Shown here in pieces: positions 15,609 through 25,388 of a DNA stretch of 64,000 nt. Source of the DNA: a virus. The DNA lies in IMG/VR virus record IMGVR_UViG_3300024180_000005, positions 1 to 64,000 of that record, one strand, 5' to 3'. The notes beneath the pieces were generated by a model that saw only the letters and a program-made list of their open reading frames with translations, was not told the origin of the DNA and did not search any database. Position numbers and translations under genes: made by a program. The stretch's first letter is position 1. Every line of letters starts with the position of its first letter.

Positions 15609-15847
15609 AGACAGTTATTTTTAAAATACCAGTTGGTAGAATGCCAACATCTAAAAAGAAATGGTGGCAGATTTGGAGAAAGAAAGGTGATTCTGCAGAC
15701 GAAGCTATTGCTCGAGCAATTTAAAAATATTCCGAAGATCTAAATTGGAAACGTATAGATAGAAGGTGGAAGATAAACAAAATATATAGTCTTGGGATAG
15801 AAAATACTTTTCCTTATAAAAAAGATTATTGGCTCCCTAATAAATAG
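15605..15847 (+). pseudogene. Small basic gene interrupted by an in-frame TAA
   Basis: A GTG at 15605 overlaps the stop of the previous gene. The frame reads VKTVIFKIPVGRMPTSKKKW and continues, with TAA at codon 40 (15722-15724), then resumes in the same frame with coding-like sequence (YSEDLNWKRIDRRWKINKIY) to TAG at 15847. Total about 80 codons. Either a nonsense mutation or a misread base. No family recognised. Confidence 0.5.
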
Positions 15848-15869
15848 TAAAAAAATATAACAAAAAACA

Positions 15870-16925
15870 ATGAGTGATTATTATAGCATTTTAGGCGTCG
15901 ATAGAAACGCCAGCGAAGAACAAATCAAGAAAGCTTATAGAAAGAAAGCGATGGAATTCCATCCTGATAAAAATCCAGGCAACCCTACAGCTGAAACAAA
16001 ATTCAAAGAAGCGGCTGAAGCATATGATGTACTTTCAGATGCTGGTAAAAAGTCTAACTATGACAATTATGGTTCTACTAACGGAAATCCTTTCGGAGGT
16101 GGTGGTAATCCATTCGGTGGTCACGGATTTGATATGGAAGATATCTTCTCTCAATTTGGAGATATTTTTGGAAATAGAGGTGGTAGACAACAAAAAAGAC
16201 AAAAAAAGGGATCTGATTTGAGAATTAAGGTGGTTCTTAATATAGATGAGATACTAAAAGGTTGTACTAAAAAATTAAAATATAAAAGACAAGTAAAATG
16301 TGATCCTTGTAATGGTCAAGGTGGTACTGATATACGAGAGTGTTTAACTTGTAATGGTCGTGGACACAGAATCGTTGTTCAGAATACACCATTTGGTCAA
16401 ATGAGAACCGAAACAACTTGTCCAGATTGTAATGGTAGTGGTAAACAAATTAAAAATAAGTGTAATCATTGTCATGGTGAAGGAACTCAATTAAAAGAAC
16501 AAGTTGTTGATGTTGAAATACCTGTTGGTGTTTCAACGGGTATGCAACTTACTATGCAACAATTTGGTAACTATATCAGAGATGGTATTGCAGGTGATTT
16601 ACAGATAATAGTTGAAGAGGCACAGGATTTTTCATACAAAAGAGAGAATAATAATATCATAGTTGAGAAAACCATTTCTGTTATTGATGCAATATGTGGA
16701 TCACACATTAAAGTTTCAACACCAAATGGTGAAATGTCAGTTTATATAGAACCAGGAACAACACATGGTAAGACTCTAAGAATAGGTGGTAAAGGAATTC
16801 CTGATATACATTATGGATTAGGCGACTTATTTATCAGAATAAATATTAAAATACCAAAAAATATTGATTTAGACGAGAAACATCTTTTAGAGAAACTAAA
16901 AGATTCTAAAAACTTCCAAGTCTAA
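15870..16925 (+). CDS. dnaJ: Hsp40 co-chaperone DnaJ
   Basis: A 351-residue type I DnaJ. Seen: J domain residues 1-68 with the HPD motif (EFHPDKNPG), a Gly/Phe-rich region ([16 protein letters not shown]), four zinc-finger repeats ([32 protein letters not shown]) and a C-terminal substrate-binding domain with [13 protein letters not shown]. Shorter than E. coli DnaJ (376), mainly at the C-terminus. Known: delivers clients to DnaK and stimulates its ATPase. Closes the group that starts with grpE. Confidence 0.95.
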   Translation: MSDYYSILGVDRNASEEQIKKAYRKKAMEFHPDKNPGNPTAETKFKEAAEAYDVLSDAGKKSNYDNYGSTNGNPFGGGGNPFGGHGFDMEDIFSQFGDIFGNRGGRQQKRQKKGSDLRIKVVLNIDEILKGCTKKLKYKRQVKCDPCNGQGGTDIRECLTCNGRGHRIVVQNTPFGQMRTETTCPDCNGSGKQIKNKCNHCHGEGTQLKEQVVDVEIPVGVSTGMQLTMQQFGNYIRDGIAGDLQIIVEEAQDFSYKRENNNIIVEKTISVIDAICGSHIKVSTPNGEMSVYIEPGTTHGKTLRIGGKGIPDIHYGLGDLFIRINIKIPKNIDLDEKHLLEKLKDSKNFQV

Positions 16926-16961
16926 AAATGATATTTTTATATATAAATAAAAAATAATTTT

Positions 16962-17396
16962 ATGTTAAGTTTAAATAAAATATCAATATCATGTTCAGAT
17001 TCTAAAGTATTAGATGAAATATTTAATATTTTAAATACAAAGTCTGTTGATTATGATATGAATAATTATCATCTATATTCTAAAAGCAATGTTAATTTTC
17101 TAGAATTATTTTTTGATGGTACAAAACCTTATGATGAATTTGGATTTGAATGGGCATATATAGAATCTTGTGTTAAATCTGAATCTATTTTACTAAATAT
17201 TTACTCGAATAATGGAAATCTTTCGATTTGGGTGGCGGAATTACTCAAGAAATATAAAATGTATAAACCAATAGAATTTGAAATAGACATTTCAATAGAA
17301 ATAACAAAGTCTGTTAAGTTTAAAAACTATGATATTAAAAAATATTGGATTGAAAGTGAATTACCAAAAGTAATTCAAAATAAAAAGGGTCTCTAA
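16962..17396 (+). CDS. Hypothetical protein
   Basis: A 144-residue protein beginning MLSLNKISISCSDSKVL. The beta/alpha pattern with FDGTKPYDEFGFEWAYIESC looks like a small globular domain; no motif recognised. A variant AT element (TTATATATAAATA near 16937) lies about 12 nt upstream. A strong terminator overlaps its end. Confidence 0.6.
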   Translation: MLSLNKISISCSDSKVLDEIFNILNTKSVDYDMNNYHLYSKSNVNFLELFFDGTKPYDEFGFEWAYIESCVKSESILLNIYSNNGNLSIWVAELLKKYKMYKPIEFEIDISIEITKSVKFKNYDIKKYWIESELPKVIQNKKGL

Positions 17397-17413
17397 TTAG
17401 AGACCCTTTTTTT
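17382..17413. terminator. Terminator between convergent genes
   Basis: Stem AAAAGGGTCTC/GAGACCCTTTT with a TAATTA loop; A and T runs on both sides make it usable in both directions. Confidence 0.85.
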
Positions 17414-17588
17414 AATATATTATTTTTTTATGTTTAGGTTTTCTATTATAATCCTTTACAGATTTATGTACCTTATGTTTAGAAACCCAGCCTGTTGAGT
17501 TTTCTAACTCTATCTCTCGAGATGTCTTTTTATAAACATTTAGTATTTCCTTTTGTGTTATTTTCCCTATTTTTATTATACCCTTCAT
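17412..17588 (-). CDS. Small basic phage protein with HKVHKSxKDYNRK motif
   Basis: A 58-residue basic protein from the ATG at 17588: MKGIIKIGKITQKEILNVYK, then TSREIELENS and SKHKVHKSVKDYNRKPKHKK near the end. A short VHKSKKxYxRK tail is found in many small phage proteins of unknown function. A host-type TATATTTG lies about 21 nt upstream. Confidence 0.6.
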   Translation of the reverse strand: MKGIIKIGKITQKEILNVYKKTSREIELENSTGWVSKHKVHKSVKDYNRKPKHKKIIY

Positions 17589-17609
17589 AGTTTCTATTCA
17601 TTAGAAATA

Positions 17610-17617
17610 CAAATATA
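17610..17617 (-). promoter_or_regulatory. Host-type -7 promoter element
   Basis: TATATTTG on the minus strand about 21 nt before the ATG at 17588. Confidence 0.5.
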
Positions 17618-17642
17618 ATAAAAATTACTTTATTTAAAAAAT

Positions 17643-20600
17643 CTATTCATATAAAATTGATATACTTCTAGTATAAGAATTTGATGGATATGTTTTTAAA
17701 ATTGATCCAGATCCATAATAATTTCCACCATTTGGATAATTAGTATTATTACTATAATATGTTCCACTTGATGTAGTTACAAAGGCTCTGAAAAATATAA
17801 TATTTGGCACATAATTAGTTTGTCCCAATGTACCACTTATAGGCCCTGATATGTTACCGGTATTGACTTCAAATGTAGTAGGTCCTATTGATGTAGAATA
17901 TGTAAAATAATTAGATATTGTTGGTGTGGTTGATGATGTTGCCCAACAAACTCCAGTATTTATTATTGTTTCTTCAGTATTTATTATATTTGAAAAAGTA
18001 ATTGATATAATACCCGGGAAAAATTCACTAACATTTTGTACAATAGGATCTATATCAATACTTATTGTTGTATTGAATGTCCAATTTTCATCAGACCAAG
18101 GATTAGGACCTTGCCAGATAGGTGTGTAACCAGTTTCCCACCCATTTTGCCAAGTGTTTATTATATCATAAACTCTTACGTGTCTAAATGCTCTAACTGA
18201 TGCAGTAGAACTCTTTGAAACATCATCTTTTATCAAACCAGTTGAACTTAAACTTTTAAATTCATATGCATATGCAGTGTTTGTTCCAGATTCTGTAGAT
18301 GACCAATATAATGGTTTAAGTAAATCACTACCTAAAACACTATCAATTACTTGTGATGCATTAAATGCGCTATTTAACTCAGTTATTGAGGGTAGATACC
18401 AATTCGTAAACCCACCTCCAGTATAGTCATCACATAATTTTGCAGCAGATGTTGTATGACCTGGTTGTGACATTATAGTATTACTATTAGATATACCATT
18501 GTGTTCAGAGGTGGCATTTGAAGCACTTGCAGAAACGTTACTAAAAACAGAAGAACTACTTATGTCTTCTAAAGACATAACTAAATAGTTAAATACGTTT
18601 GTTGGGTATTTCCACATAGCAACTATTATACCACCACCATAAAGTTCACCTATATACCTATAATTAGTTGGTTTTGTTAGGAAATAACTTTTATCAACCC
18701 ATGTACAGAGTCCATTTTCATCTGACCTAAGTATCTTATTATTACCTTTACCTTCAATATCCAAAACAAGATTTTGTGATATTGAGAATGTTGGATTACC
18801 ATTAAACTCATGTGAGAAAAATTTATTAGAGTCATTATATTCATCCTCATAAGAATGTTTAAAAGTATCATAGTTATTTTTAACCTCTTCATATGATAAA
18901 GTTTTATAGTAAACTCTAACTTGTGCAACATCACCATTAAAGGGGTACCATTGTGTTGGGTATGTATATTGAAATCCTAAAGGCCTATCAGTACCCTGTC
19001 CATCTCCAATTGCGAAGTTAAAGTCATTACCACCAAATTTACTTTGTGTACCTGTATTATAAGATTCTACACTTTTTATACCATTTATGTAAACTTTAGA
19101 AAGTGTATTATTTGATATGGTTTCGGTTGTAAAAACAACATGATACCATTTATTTAATTCTAAACCAGATGTTGATCTCAAATATGTTTGTTTGTTATTT
19201 ATATAATTTGAAAATAAAATTTTATCATTTTGGAATCCAAAATATGGTAGAACCTGACCCATAAACATATTTACCGATCCTGTTAGATTAGTATTAGGTG
19301 AGGAAACAGTGCCTGTACATCTAATCCAAGCTTCCCAACTCATATTTTCAGAAAGTATAATAGGATCATATTCTATTTTTGTGTTAAATCCATTAAATGT
19401 GAAGTACTTTCCTGGATATGGAGTTTGACTACTAGAATAAGTAGGTGATACATAACCGCTAGTAGTAACTATATTACCATCCGTGTGATTGCCACTGAGT
19501 TCTATTATTGTATTACCCGAACCACTATATGAACTATTTGAATCAAAATTCATTTTTAAATTGTTTTGCATAACACTTGGTAAAATCTCATATCTCTTCT
19601 TCTCAATGTTATAATTCTTCATTATTTCGTCTTTTGTAAGTGACCTATTGTAGATTCTAAATATAGAAACATCCATATTCATAAAATATTTATCAACAGA
19701 TTTCCAACCACCTATTCTACCAAAACCACCATTAAAATTTGTATTACCTAAACTTTGTGTACCAATAACTTGAGATAAAACTTGTTCATTCCCGTTTATA
19801 TAAATTTTATTATTACTATATGATTCACCACTAACCATTTCGAAAACATAATGTGCCCATCTATCGATAATATTTAAATTCTGAACGGTTGTATTCGATA
19901 TACCATATAAATCAGCAGCACCCGTATTAAAACCTAATCCACCACCAGATGTATAAACATCATAAATATTCCAACCAAAAATCATACTACCACTATATGG
20001 TGTTCCGTTTGGACCCAATTTTAACCAGGCCTCAACGGTAATTTTTGTTGAATTTCCAATTGGTGCCTTAAAATCAACATAAGAACCTATATTACTAAAA
20101 CTGGCAGAAGAAAATCTTAGAAATCCACTATCATCCGTAAAATAAACTGGCCCAGTTGCTTGATAACCACCATCTGTACCAGAAACAATTACTTCATCTA
20201 TTGATGGTCCTGTATATACCGATGATGATGTATATGATGCATTAGGTGCTGTTATTTTTATAGAAACAGTTTTTCCGTGATAAGAGTATAATGGTATTTT
20301 TATATCACTTGTACTCAAACCGGTTCCTGTAACTTCTTTTAATAAAGTATATGGTGTTGAATATCCCTCTTTCTGAATTGAAATATAAACATTAATATTT
20401 GCACCTGAGGAATTTAAAATAGAAGAAACATCAGATGTTTGAAACTGAATACTACTATCTTTATATTCAACTAAAAAGTATTTAGAAATAAAACTAGAAG
20501 TACCACCATTATTATACATAATAGGAGTTGTAGTTACTGAGTTTGTAATATTAGTTAAATACCACTCATCATATATAAAGTTTCCTAATGCATCACGATA

Positions 20601-21866
20601 ACTATTTCCAGAGTATGTTGTACCAGGTCCATTTATATTACTAATAGTAGGTAGTATATCGATTGTTGTACCCTCTGAAGATGTAGGTGGGTAAGATGAT
20701 AAATTAAATGAATATGATGATGTCATTCCTGAACTAACCAAATCTACCCATCTACTAGATGTTCCTAATAATTTATAAGTAGAATCTGAAAAAGACTTAT
20801 CATTGGTTACATCTAAATTTAAACACAAACCATCACCGACATATTTTGATTCTTTTCTTACTGCCCTTATTCTAGGTGGATTACTACCAAAATATGCATC
20901 TTCTTTTTTAGAAATCTTAAACCATCCATTGTCATTTGTATAACAAAATTCGGAAGAATATTCAGTTGATGACCAATATCCACTATAAGAAATTGTATCT
21001 ATACTCTCTGAATTTAGAATTTTATTTACAACACCTGATTGATTGTAAATAGTGTTCAATTCATAATATGATGGTAGATACCAATCATCATATCCACCTG
21101 CTCTATAATCCGCACAAACTTGTGCGGCACTACCTGTTACTCCGTACTTACTAGACTCTTCCATAATTGATATAGTATTCAACCTACCATTATATAAACT
21201 TTGTGCATTTTCTCCAATTAGAATTGTACTCATAGTTGAGGTAATAAAAGGATCAAAGGAAGTTCCGTCATAAATCCATTGTGAGTAAATAGATCCATTT
21301 TCATCAAAATAACCATCAGTACTTTTTAAATCCTCTAAAGATACTATCAAAACTTTTTCATCATCACCTTCTAACCAAACATCAATTACTATACCACCAC
21401 CATAAAATTCACCTATATAATGACCAAAATTAAATAATGATTTTATTGGTTTCCAATTAACTATACCCGAAGAATCTGATGTAAGAACTCTTTCTATTCC
21501 TTCATTTGCATCTTTGATAAAAAGTGGATTTACTATTGTAACTCCATCGTCTGATAATTCATAACCACTATCCGAAACTCTAAATTGAACTGGTGTACTA
21601 TATACATTTGAACCTAAACCATTATCATATGCATAGGCAACCGCATAGTAAGTATTGTTAGGTATATTTTCAAAAGTTGCAGAGAATGTACCAACTTCAT
21701 TATAAGATATGGATCTAATAGTTCCACTTGTTACGGTAGAAAGATCCGTACTATATATAATACCACTATCAAGTATAATTTCACCAGAATTGACTGAAAC
21801 ACTATAAGAAAAGTCAATTTTATTTTTTAATCTTCCTGTGGCTGATATTACATTTACAATTACCAT
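17643..21866 (-). CDS. Large tail adhesin: Fn3-like, two DUF1566-type and two LamG-like domains
   Basis: A 1407-residue modular protein without signal peptide. Order: Fn3-like start (about 1-105); first DUF1566/Fib_succ_major-type domain (about 125-345; WYLPSYYELNTI, YWSSTEYSS, RIRAVRKE); a Ser/Thr-rich beta region; LamG-like domain (about 590-765; ITVEAWLKLGP, HYVFEM, IYINGNEQ); second LamG-like domain (about 800-1010; MSWEAWIRC, WYHVVFTTE, VYINGIK); second DUF1566-type domain (about 1055-1230; NWYLPSITELNSAFN, YWSSTESG, VRAFRHVRV); and a Bacteroidota-style Fn3-like tail (GVCWATSSTTPT). Inferred: tail fiber or spike that binds host glycans. It follows the 497-residue adhesin gene by 15 nt on the same strand. 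Confidence 0.82.
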   Translation of the reverse strand: MVIVNVISATGRLKNKIDFSYSVSVNSGEIILDSGIIYSTDLSTVTSGTIRSISYNEVGTFSATFENIPNNTYYAVAYAYDNGLGSNVYSTPVQFRVSDSGYELSDDGVTIVNPLFIKDANEGIERVLTSDSSGIVNWKPIKSLFNFGHYIGEFYGGGIVIDVWLEGDDEKVLIVSLEDLKSTDGYFDENGSIYSQWIYDGTSFDPFITSTMSTILIGENAQSLYNGRLNTISIMEESSKYGVTGSAAQVCADYRAGGYDDWYLPSYYELNTIYNQSGVVNKILNSESIDTISYSGYWSSTEYSSEFCYTNDNGWFKISKKEDAYFGSNPPRIRAVRKESKYVGDGLCLNLDVTNDKSFSDSTYKLLGTSSRWVDLVSSGMTSSYSFNLSSYPPTSSEGTTIDILPTISNINGPGTTYSGNSYRDALGNFIYDEWYLTNITNSVTTTPIMYNNGGTSSFISKYFLVEYKDSSIQFQTSDVSSILNSSGANINVYISIQKEGYSTPYTLLKEVTGTGLSTSDIKIPLYSYHGKTVSIKITAPNASYTSSSVYTGPSIDEVIVSGTDGGYQATGPVYFTDDSGFLRFSSASFSNIGSYVDFKAPIGNSTKITVEAWLKLGPNGTPYSGSMIFGWNIYDVYTSGGGLGFNTGAADLYGISNTTVQNLNIIDRWAHYVFEMVSGESYSNNKIYINGNEQVLSQVIGTQSLGNTNFNGGFGRIGGWKSVDKYFMNMDVSIFRIYNRSLTKDEIMKNYNIEKKRYEILPSVMQNNLKMNFDSNSSYSGSGNTIIELSGNHTDGNIVTTSGYVSPTYSSSQTPYPGKYFTFNGFNTKIEYDPIILSENMSWEAWIRCTGTVSSPNTNLTGSVNMFMGQVLPYFGFQNDKILFSNYINNKQTYLRSTSGLELNKWYHVVFTTETISNNTLSKVYINGIKSVESYNTGTQSKFGGNDFNFAIGDGQGTDRPLGFQYTYPTQWYPFNGDVAQVRVYYKTLSYEEVKNNYDTFKHSYEDEYNDSNKFFSHEFNGNPTFSISQNLVLDIEGKGNNKILRSDENGLCTWVDKSYFLTKPTNYRYIGELYGGGIIVAMWKYPTNVFNYLVMSLEDISSSSVFSNVSASASNATSEHNGISNSNTIMSQPGHTTSAAKLCDDYTGGGFTNWYLPSITELNSAFNASQVIDSVLGSDLLKPLYWSSTESGTNTAYAYEFKSLSSTGLIKDDVSKSSTASVRAFRHVRVYDIINTWQNGWETGYTPIWQGPNPWSDENWTFNTTISIDIDPIVQNVSEFFPGIISITFSNIINTEETIINTGVCWATSSTTPTISNYFTYSTSIGPTTFEVNTGNISGPISGTLGQTNYVPNIIFFRAFVTTSSGTYYSNNTNYPNGGNYYGSGSILKTYPSNSYTRSISILYE

Positions 21867-21881
21867 TTTATTTATTTTATT

Positions 21882-23375
21882 TTAATCAATAGAGAAAAGA
21901 TATCCAAAATTACCCAGAACATTATATTTGAACTTGGCAACTCTCTTACCAGTTCCTGGACCGGATGAATATATAACATCTATTTTTGTACCATAAGAAT
22001 TTAAAGACATACTTGCACCAGCAGTTGGATTTATCCATTGATATTGATTTGATGGATTTTTTATAGGTGTACCACCTTTATATAAATCAACATTCAAAAT
22101 TACCAAAGGTGTTGAATCAAGTCTTGTTTGATCACCCATTACGAAATTGGGTACCCAAGATCCAACATACCAATGTGCCTTTGCTTCTATTTCTATTTCA
22201 GATTGACCAGGATAATAATATTTAAAGGCATTTAAATTTATTAAAACGGTTTCATATCCAAATCCAGTATTATCATCAGCATGCCATAATATCGAATAAG
22301 TAGAACTTTGTGGATGTGTTGGGAAATCGGGCGTCCAACCACTACCAACATAGTAGGCACCATATCCAGATTCAGATGCAGGCTCATCAGGGTAAACCAT
22401 TGTAGTCCTAGTATCCAAATCAACCTCACCCGAAAATTGATAAGTCATAATTATATAATCTGCATCAAAATTAAATGATATTTGAGAGTCATCTGCAATT
22501 CTAAAAGGTCTAACCTTTGCAAAATTGGATTTAAATATAGCGGCTATATCTAAATTTCGAATAGAACTTGTACCGGCTAAAACACCCCATGAAGTTGATG
22601 CGCTATTCTCCGTAGAAGACCAATAATAATCAGAATCATTTGATGAAACTAATCCCGTGTCTGTGTAACTACCACCAGGACCAGTATCGGTTGTTTCATT
22701 TTTCGTGTATTTAGTTTTACCAAAGGTTAAAAGATTTATATTACTTGGTAATACTGAATCTGTTGTGTATGTATATTCAGGAAATGTAGGTAGTACCGTA
22801 ATATTAACAACATCTAATTTAGGTTCATTTTTATCATATGAGAAACTATCTAAAACTTTATTGAAAATAGAAGCATTGTTTATTAAATAATTAAGTTCAT
22901 ATATAGATGGTAGAAACCAATCATCCCATACTCCTGTTCCTAAGTCCGGATTAGAATAGTCTAAACATAATTGTGCTGCCGATGTTGTGGATTGTGTGCT
23001 TATTAGTAAACTATTACTCGCACCAAATGAATTATAACTAGCAGATGCTGATAAATTCTGTATATCAGACCATTCAAAGCCATAAATAAATGAGGTTACT
23101 CCACTTGAAACAACAGTAGTTGATATATTTTCAGTAGCCGCGATAAGACATCTTTCTAAACCATTTTCAGTCCATACTCCAACTACAACACCACCACCAA
23201 AAAACTCACCAATATAATGATTATTTGGCTTATCGGAAACATAATCAGTTATTGTTTTCCAATTTGAATAACCATTCCCATCTGATATAAGTACTTTATC
23301 AGATGATTGTCCACCATCCTGAATAATTAGATTTTTATTTATAGTAAAGTTTGTTCTATTAATTGAATGTCCCAT
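21882..23375 (-). CDS. Tail adhesin with one DUF1566-type domain
   Basis: A 497-residue protein. N-terminal fiber-like linker (SDGNGYSNWKTITDYV) leads into HYIGEFFGGGVVVGVWTE, the same entry sequence used twice in the 1407-residue protein downstream. The DUF1566-type domain has DDWFLPSIYELNYLINN and YYWSSTENSAST (about residues 50-295); the remainder is beta-rich. Inferred: tail fiber component co-expressed with the larger adhesin. A one-mismatch phage-type element (GAATATATA) lies 4 nt before the ATG. Confidence 0.78.
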   Translation of the reverse strand: MGHSINRTNFTINKNLIIQDGGQSSDKVLISDGNGYSNWKTITDYVSDKPNNHYIGEFFGGGVVVGVWTENGLERCLIAATENISTTVVSSGVTSFIYGFEWSDIQNLSASASYNSFGASNSLLISTQSTTSAAQLCLDYSNPDLGTGVWDDWFLPSIYELNYLINNASIFNKVLDSFSYDKNEPKLDVVNITVLPTFPEYTYTTDSVLPSNINLLTFGKTKYTKNETTDTGPGGSYTDTGLVSSNDSDYYWSSTENSASTSWGVLAGTSSIRNLDIAAIFKSNFAKVRPFRIADDSQISFNFDADYIIMTYQFSGEVDLDTRTTMVYPDEPASESGYGAYYVGSGWTPDFPTHPQSSTYSILWHADDNTGFGYETVLINLNAFKYYYPGQSEIEIEAKAHWYVGSWVPNFVMGDQTRLDSTPLVILNVDLYKGGTPIKNPSNQYQWINPTAGASMSLNSYGTKIDVIYSSGPGTGKRVAKFKYNVLGNFGYLFSID

Positions 23376-23379
23376 TATC

Positions 23380-23391
23380 TATATATTCAAA
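23380..23391 (-). promoter_or_regulatory. Phage-type promoter element, variant TTTGAATATATA
   Basis: One mismatch to the core, 4-nt spacing (GATA) to the ATG at 23375. Confidence 0.45.
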
Positions 23392-23398
23392 AACCAAA

Positions 23399-23518
23399 TC
23401 AAAAAATAAATATTTTATATTCCCATTTTTTTGAACCACAGTCAAAAACTCTATTAATATAACCATCTTTAACCAACTTGTCTTTTCTATAATTAAATCT
23501 ATGTACTCTAAAACCAAT
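23399..23518 (-). pseudogene. C-terminal remnant of a homing endonuclease
   Basis: The minus-strand frame between stops reads GFRVHRFNYRKDKLVKDGY and INRVFDCGSKKWEYKIFIF. This matches the end of the two complete endonucleases in the window (SKLIKMGYDKN..YKIFDCGQIKFEIIL at 26499 and SRLRKLGYN..KIYGCGQLKFELLL at 34587). No start codon and a stop just upstream, so only about 40 codons are left of a lost gene. Confidence 0.65.
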
Positions 23519-23565
23519 TTAGATAAAATAGAGCTGGAGACTATGTTTATTTTATGTATTGTAGA

Positions 23566-23578
23566 TTTAATATATATA
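23566..23578 (+). promoter_or_regulatory. Phage-type promoter element TTTAATATATATA
   Basis: Lies 17 nt before the preferred ATG at 23596 and inside the longer, rejected reading frame from 23554. Confidence 0.5.
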
Positions 23579-23595
23579 AGAAACTAATATTTAAT

Positions 23596-24378
23596 ATGAG
23601 TGATGAATACATACCATATCAAGGAGGTCTTACAATTGAAGAGTTTATTGATAGTGTCAATACTGAACTAACAATAGGTTGTTCTTTACCAAAGACATTA
23701 CCAGATGCTATGATTAGGCAAATTGTCGAAAAAAGAGCAATGCCTTGGTTTTATAGAACTTATCAATATGCAGTTCAAAAAATGTATTTCTTGGTTAAGA
23801 AAGATGCATTCACTAGTGAAGAGTTTACAAAATATAATTATGTTAGTGTTCCTTGTGAAATACAATCAGTTACATATTTATATGAAGTAAGAGGAACTAG
23901 TCTTTTCCAATTAGGTATAAATAGTCCTAACTTATCTGTAAACTTAGGGGTTACAAATCAACCATATTTATCGTCATATGTAACAACAATTGGTGAGTTA
24001 GGTACTTATAAAACATTATTAGATAATATGTCTGATATGATGAACCAATTAAATAAATATACTCTTAAATATCAATTTAACCAGTTAAATCATAGATTAC
24101 ATATTTTAACAAATGTTGAATATGATGTGATTATGGAAGCATATGCTAATATACCACCGGAAAACCTTTACAACGATGATTTGTTTTTCAAATATTGTGT
24201 AGGATATGCAAAACAAGCATTAGGGAATATGGTGGGAAGATATGATTTTTCTCTTCCCGGTGGTGTTAAGATACAAGCAGCAGACTTGGTTTCTCAAGGG
24301 AAAGAAGAGGTTAAAGAAGTTGAAGAGGAAGTGAAAGGTCAAAGTAATTCAAGTTTCTTTTTCATGGTTAAGAAATAA
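23596..24378 (+). CDS. Virion protein, possibly neck/connector
   Basis: A 260-residue protein from MSDEYIPYQGGLTIEEF. An ATG at 23554 is rejected because a promoter element lies between the two starts. Seen: PDAMIRQIVEKRAMPWFY, a long middle domain, KYCVGYAKQALGNMVGRYDF, then LPGGVKIQAADLVSQGKEEV and a charged helix. The LPGGV-x-I followed by a helical tail ending in aromatic residues recurs in T4-type virion structural proteins; I infer a head-tail connector or neck role with low certainty. Confidence 0.6.
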   Translation: MSDEYIPYQGGLTIEEFIDSVNTELTIGCSLPKTLPDAMIRQIVEKRAMPWFYRTYQYAVQKMYFLVKKDAFTSEEFTKYNYVSVPCEIQSVTYLYEVRGTSLFQLGINSPNLSVNLGVTNQPYLSSYVTTIGELGTYKTLLDNMSDMMNQLNKYTLKYQFNQLNHRLHILTNVEYDVIMEAYANIPPENLYNDDLFFKYCVGYAKQALGNMVGRYDFSLPGGVKIQAADLVSQGKEEVKEVEEEVKGQSNSSFFFMVKK

Positions 24379-24428
24379 CCAATTGATTATCAATAAGTTA
24401 TTTTCAATATTAGGAAATAGTTATGAAA

Positions 24429-24439
24429 TTTAATATATA
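24429..24439 (+). promoter_or_regulatory. Phage-type promoter element TTTAATATATA
   Basis: Followed by AAAA and the ATG at 24444. Confidence 0.6.
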
Positions 24440-24443
24440 AAAA

Positions 24444-25223
24444 ATGATACTTAGATACGAACAACTTAATGAAAATAAGATGTGGTACAAAACAATACCA
24501 CAGATATTAGAATGGATAGATTCAAAATCTGACCTTTATTGGATTTGGATAGACACAGAAACAACTGGCATAGGAGGTCCGAAAAAAGAACAACTTACAC
24601 AAGTTTCCGCAATAGTTACTAACTACAACTTCAATAATAATTCATTCAATGAGGTTGATACTTTTGATAGAAAGATCAAACTAACATCGGATATAAAATC
24701 TAGATATGATATACCTGGTGATAATAGTAGAAGAATTTTAAGTTTTAATCACTATGGATCTGGCGGTTACAAATATGAAGAAGAAAGTGAAGTCGTTTAT
24801 GATTTCTTCAAATGGATAGAAGATTATTCACCTTGTTTAGGTATTGCACAAAATGCGAGTTTTGATATGAATATGTTAGCAGGTAGATCCGATAATAAAA
24901 TAAAATTTGAAGTATTCGATACTAAGATGTTGATTCAATTATATTATTTACCACTTTTACAAAAACTGGGAGAAACTGACTCTAAATATTCAGAAATTGT
25001 AAGTTCTATAGGAACTTCAACAAGAGATAATGGATTGATTTCTTCTTCTATGGCGAAGATTGGTCCGGCACTTGGTCTAAGTATGGATAACTATCATGAT
25101 GCGATTACAGATTGTAGAATCACTATTGAGATGTATAGAAAGATTGTTGATTTTTTAAAAGAGAATAAACATATCGATATAAGCAAATATCAAAACGATA
25201 GAATCAGAACAATAAGAAAATGA
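24444..25223 (+). CDS. Tagged DEDD-type 3'-5' exonuclease
   Basis: A 259-residue DnaQ-fold exonuclease: Exo I WIDTETTGIGG (about residues 37-45), Exo II IAQNASFDMNML (about 138), Exo III YHDAITDCRITIEMY (about 216-230), giving the D-E, D and H..D residues of the DEDDh type. The front, MILRYEQLNENKMW, is a short tag-family version with L-N-E. Known: such enzymes remove 3' nucleotides from DNA or RNA. Inferred: if the tag directs packaging, the exonuclease would be delivered with the genome. Its stop overlaps the ATG of a 20-codon tag-like ORF. Confidence 0.82.
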   Translation: MILRYEQLNENKMWYKTIPQILEWIDSKSDLYWIWIDTETTGIGGPKKEQLTQVSAIVTNYNFNNNSFNEVDTFDRKIKLTSDIKSRYDIPGDNSRRILSFNHYGSGGYKYEEESEVVYDFFKWIEDYSPCLGIAQNASFDMNMLAGRSDNKIKFEVFDTKMLIQLYYLPLLQKLGETDSKYSEIVSSIGTSTRDNGLISSSMAKIGPALGLSMDNYHDAITDCRITIEMYRKIVDFLKENKHIDISKYQNDRIRTIRK

Positions 25224-25282
25224 AATACCTAAGATATAATGATGCTAGAGAAACTTTGATAGACAAGAAGTACAAAACTTAA
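25220..25282 (+). CDS. Orphan tag-like 20-residue ORF
   Basis: ATGA overlap with the exonuclease gene. It encodes MKYLRYNDARETLIDKKYKT, which begins exactly like the tagged proteins but stops after 20 codons, 7 nt before a terminator hairpin begins. Either a real small peptide or the stub of a deleted tagged gene. Confidence 0.4.
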   Translation: MKYLRYNDARETLIDKKYKT

Positions 25283-25289
25283 TATCATA

Positions 25290-25323
25290 AATAAAGCCGG
25301 TCGAGTGACCGGCTTTATTTTTT
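25290..25323. terminator. Strong bidirectional terminator
   Basis: 13-bp stem AATAAAGCCGGTC/GACCGGCTTTATT with GAGT loop, between convergent genes. Confidence 0.9.
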
Positions 25324-25388
25324 CGTTTATACTAATCAGAAACCATCTTCAAGAGTCAGTAAATATCTCTTTTCTTTACGTTCATAGT

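Noticed and set aside
17643-23375. Diversity-generating retroelement acting on the DUF1566-type domains
   Set aside because: No reverse transcriptase, accessory gene or template/variable repeat pair is visible in the window.
23554-23595. Longer N-terminus of the virion protein starting at 23554
   Set aside because: The promoter element at 23566-23578 lies inside it, and the ATG at 23596 gives a normal start.
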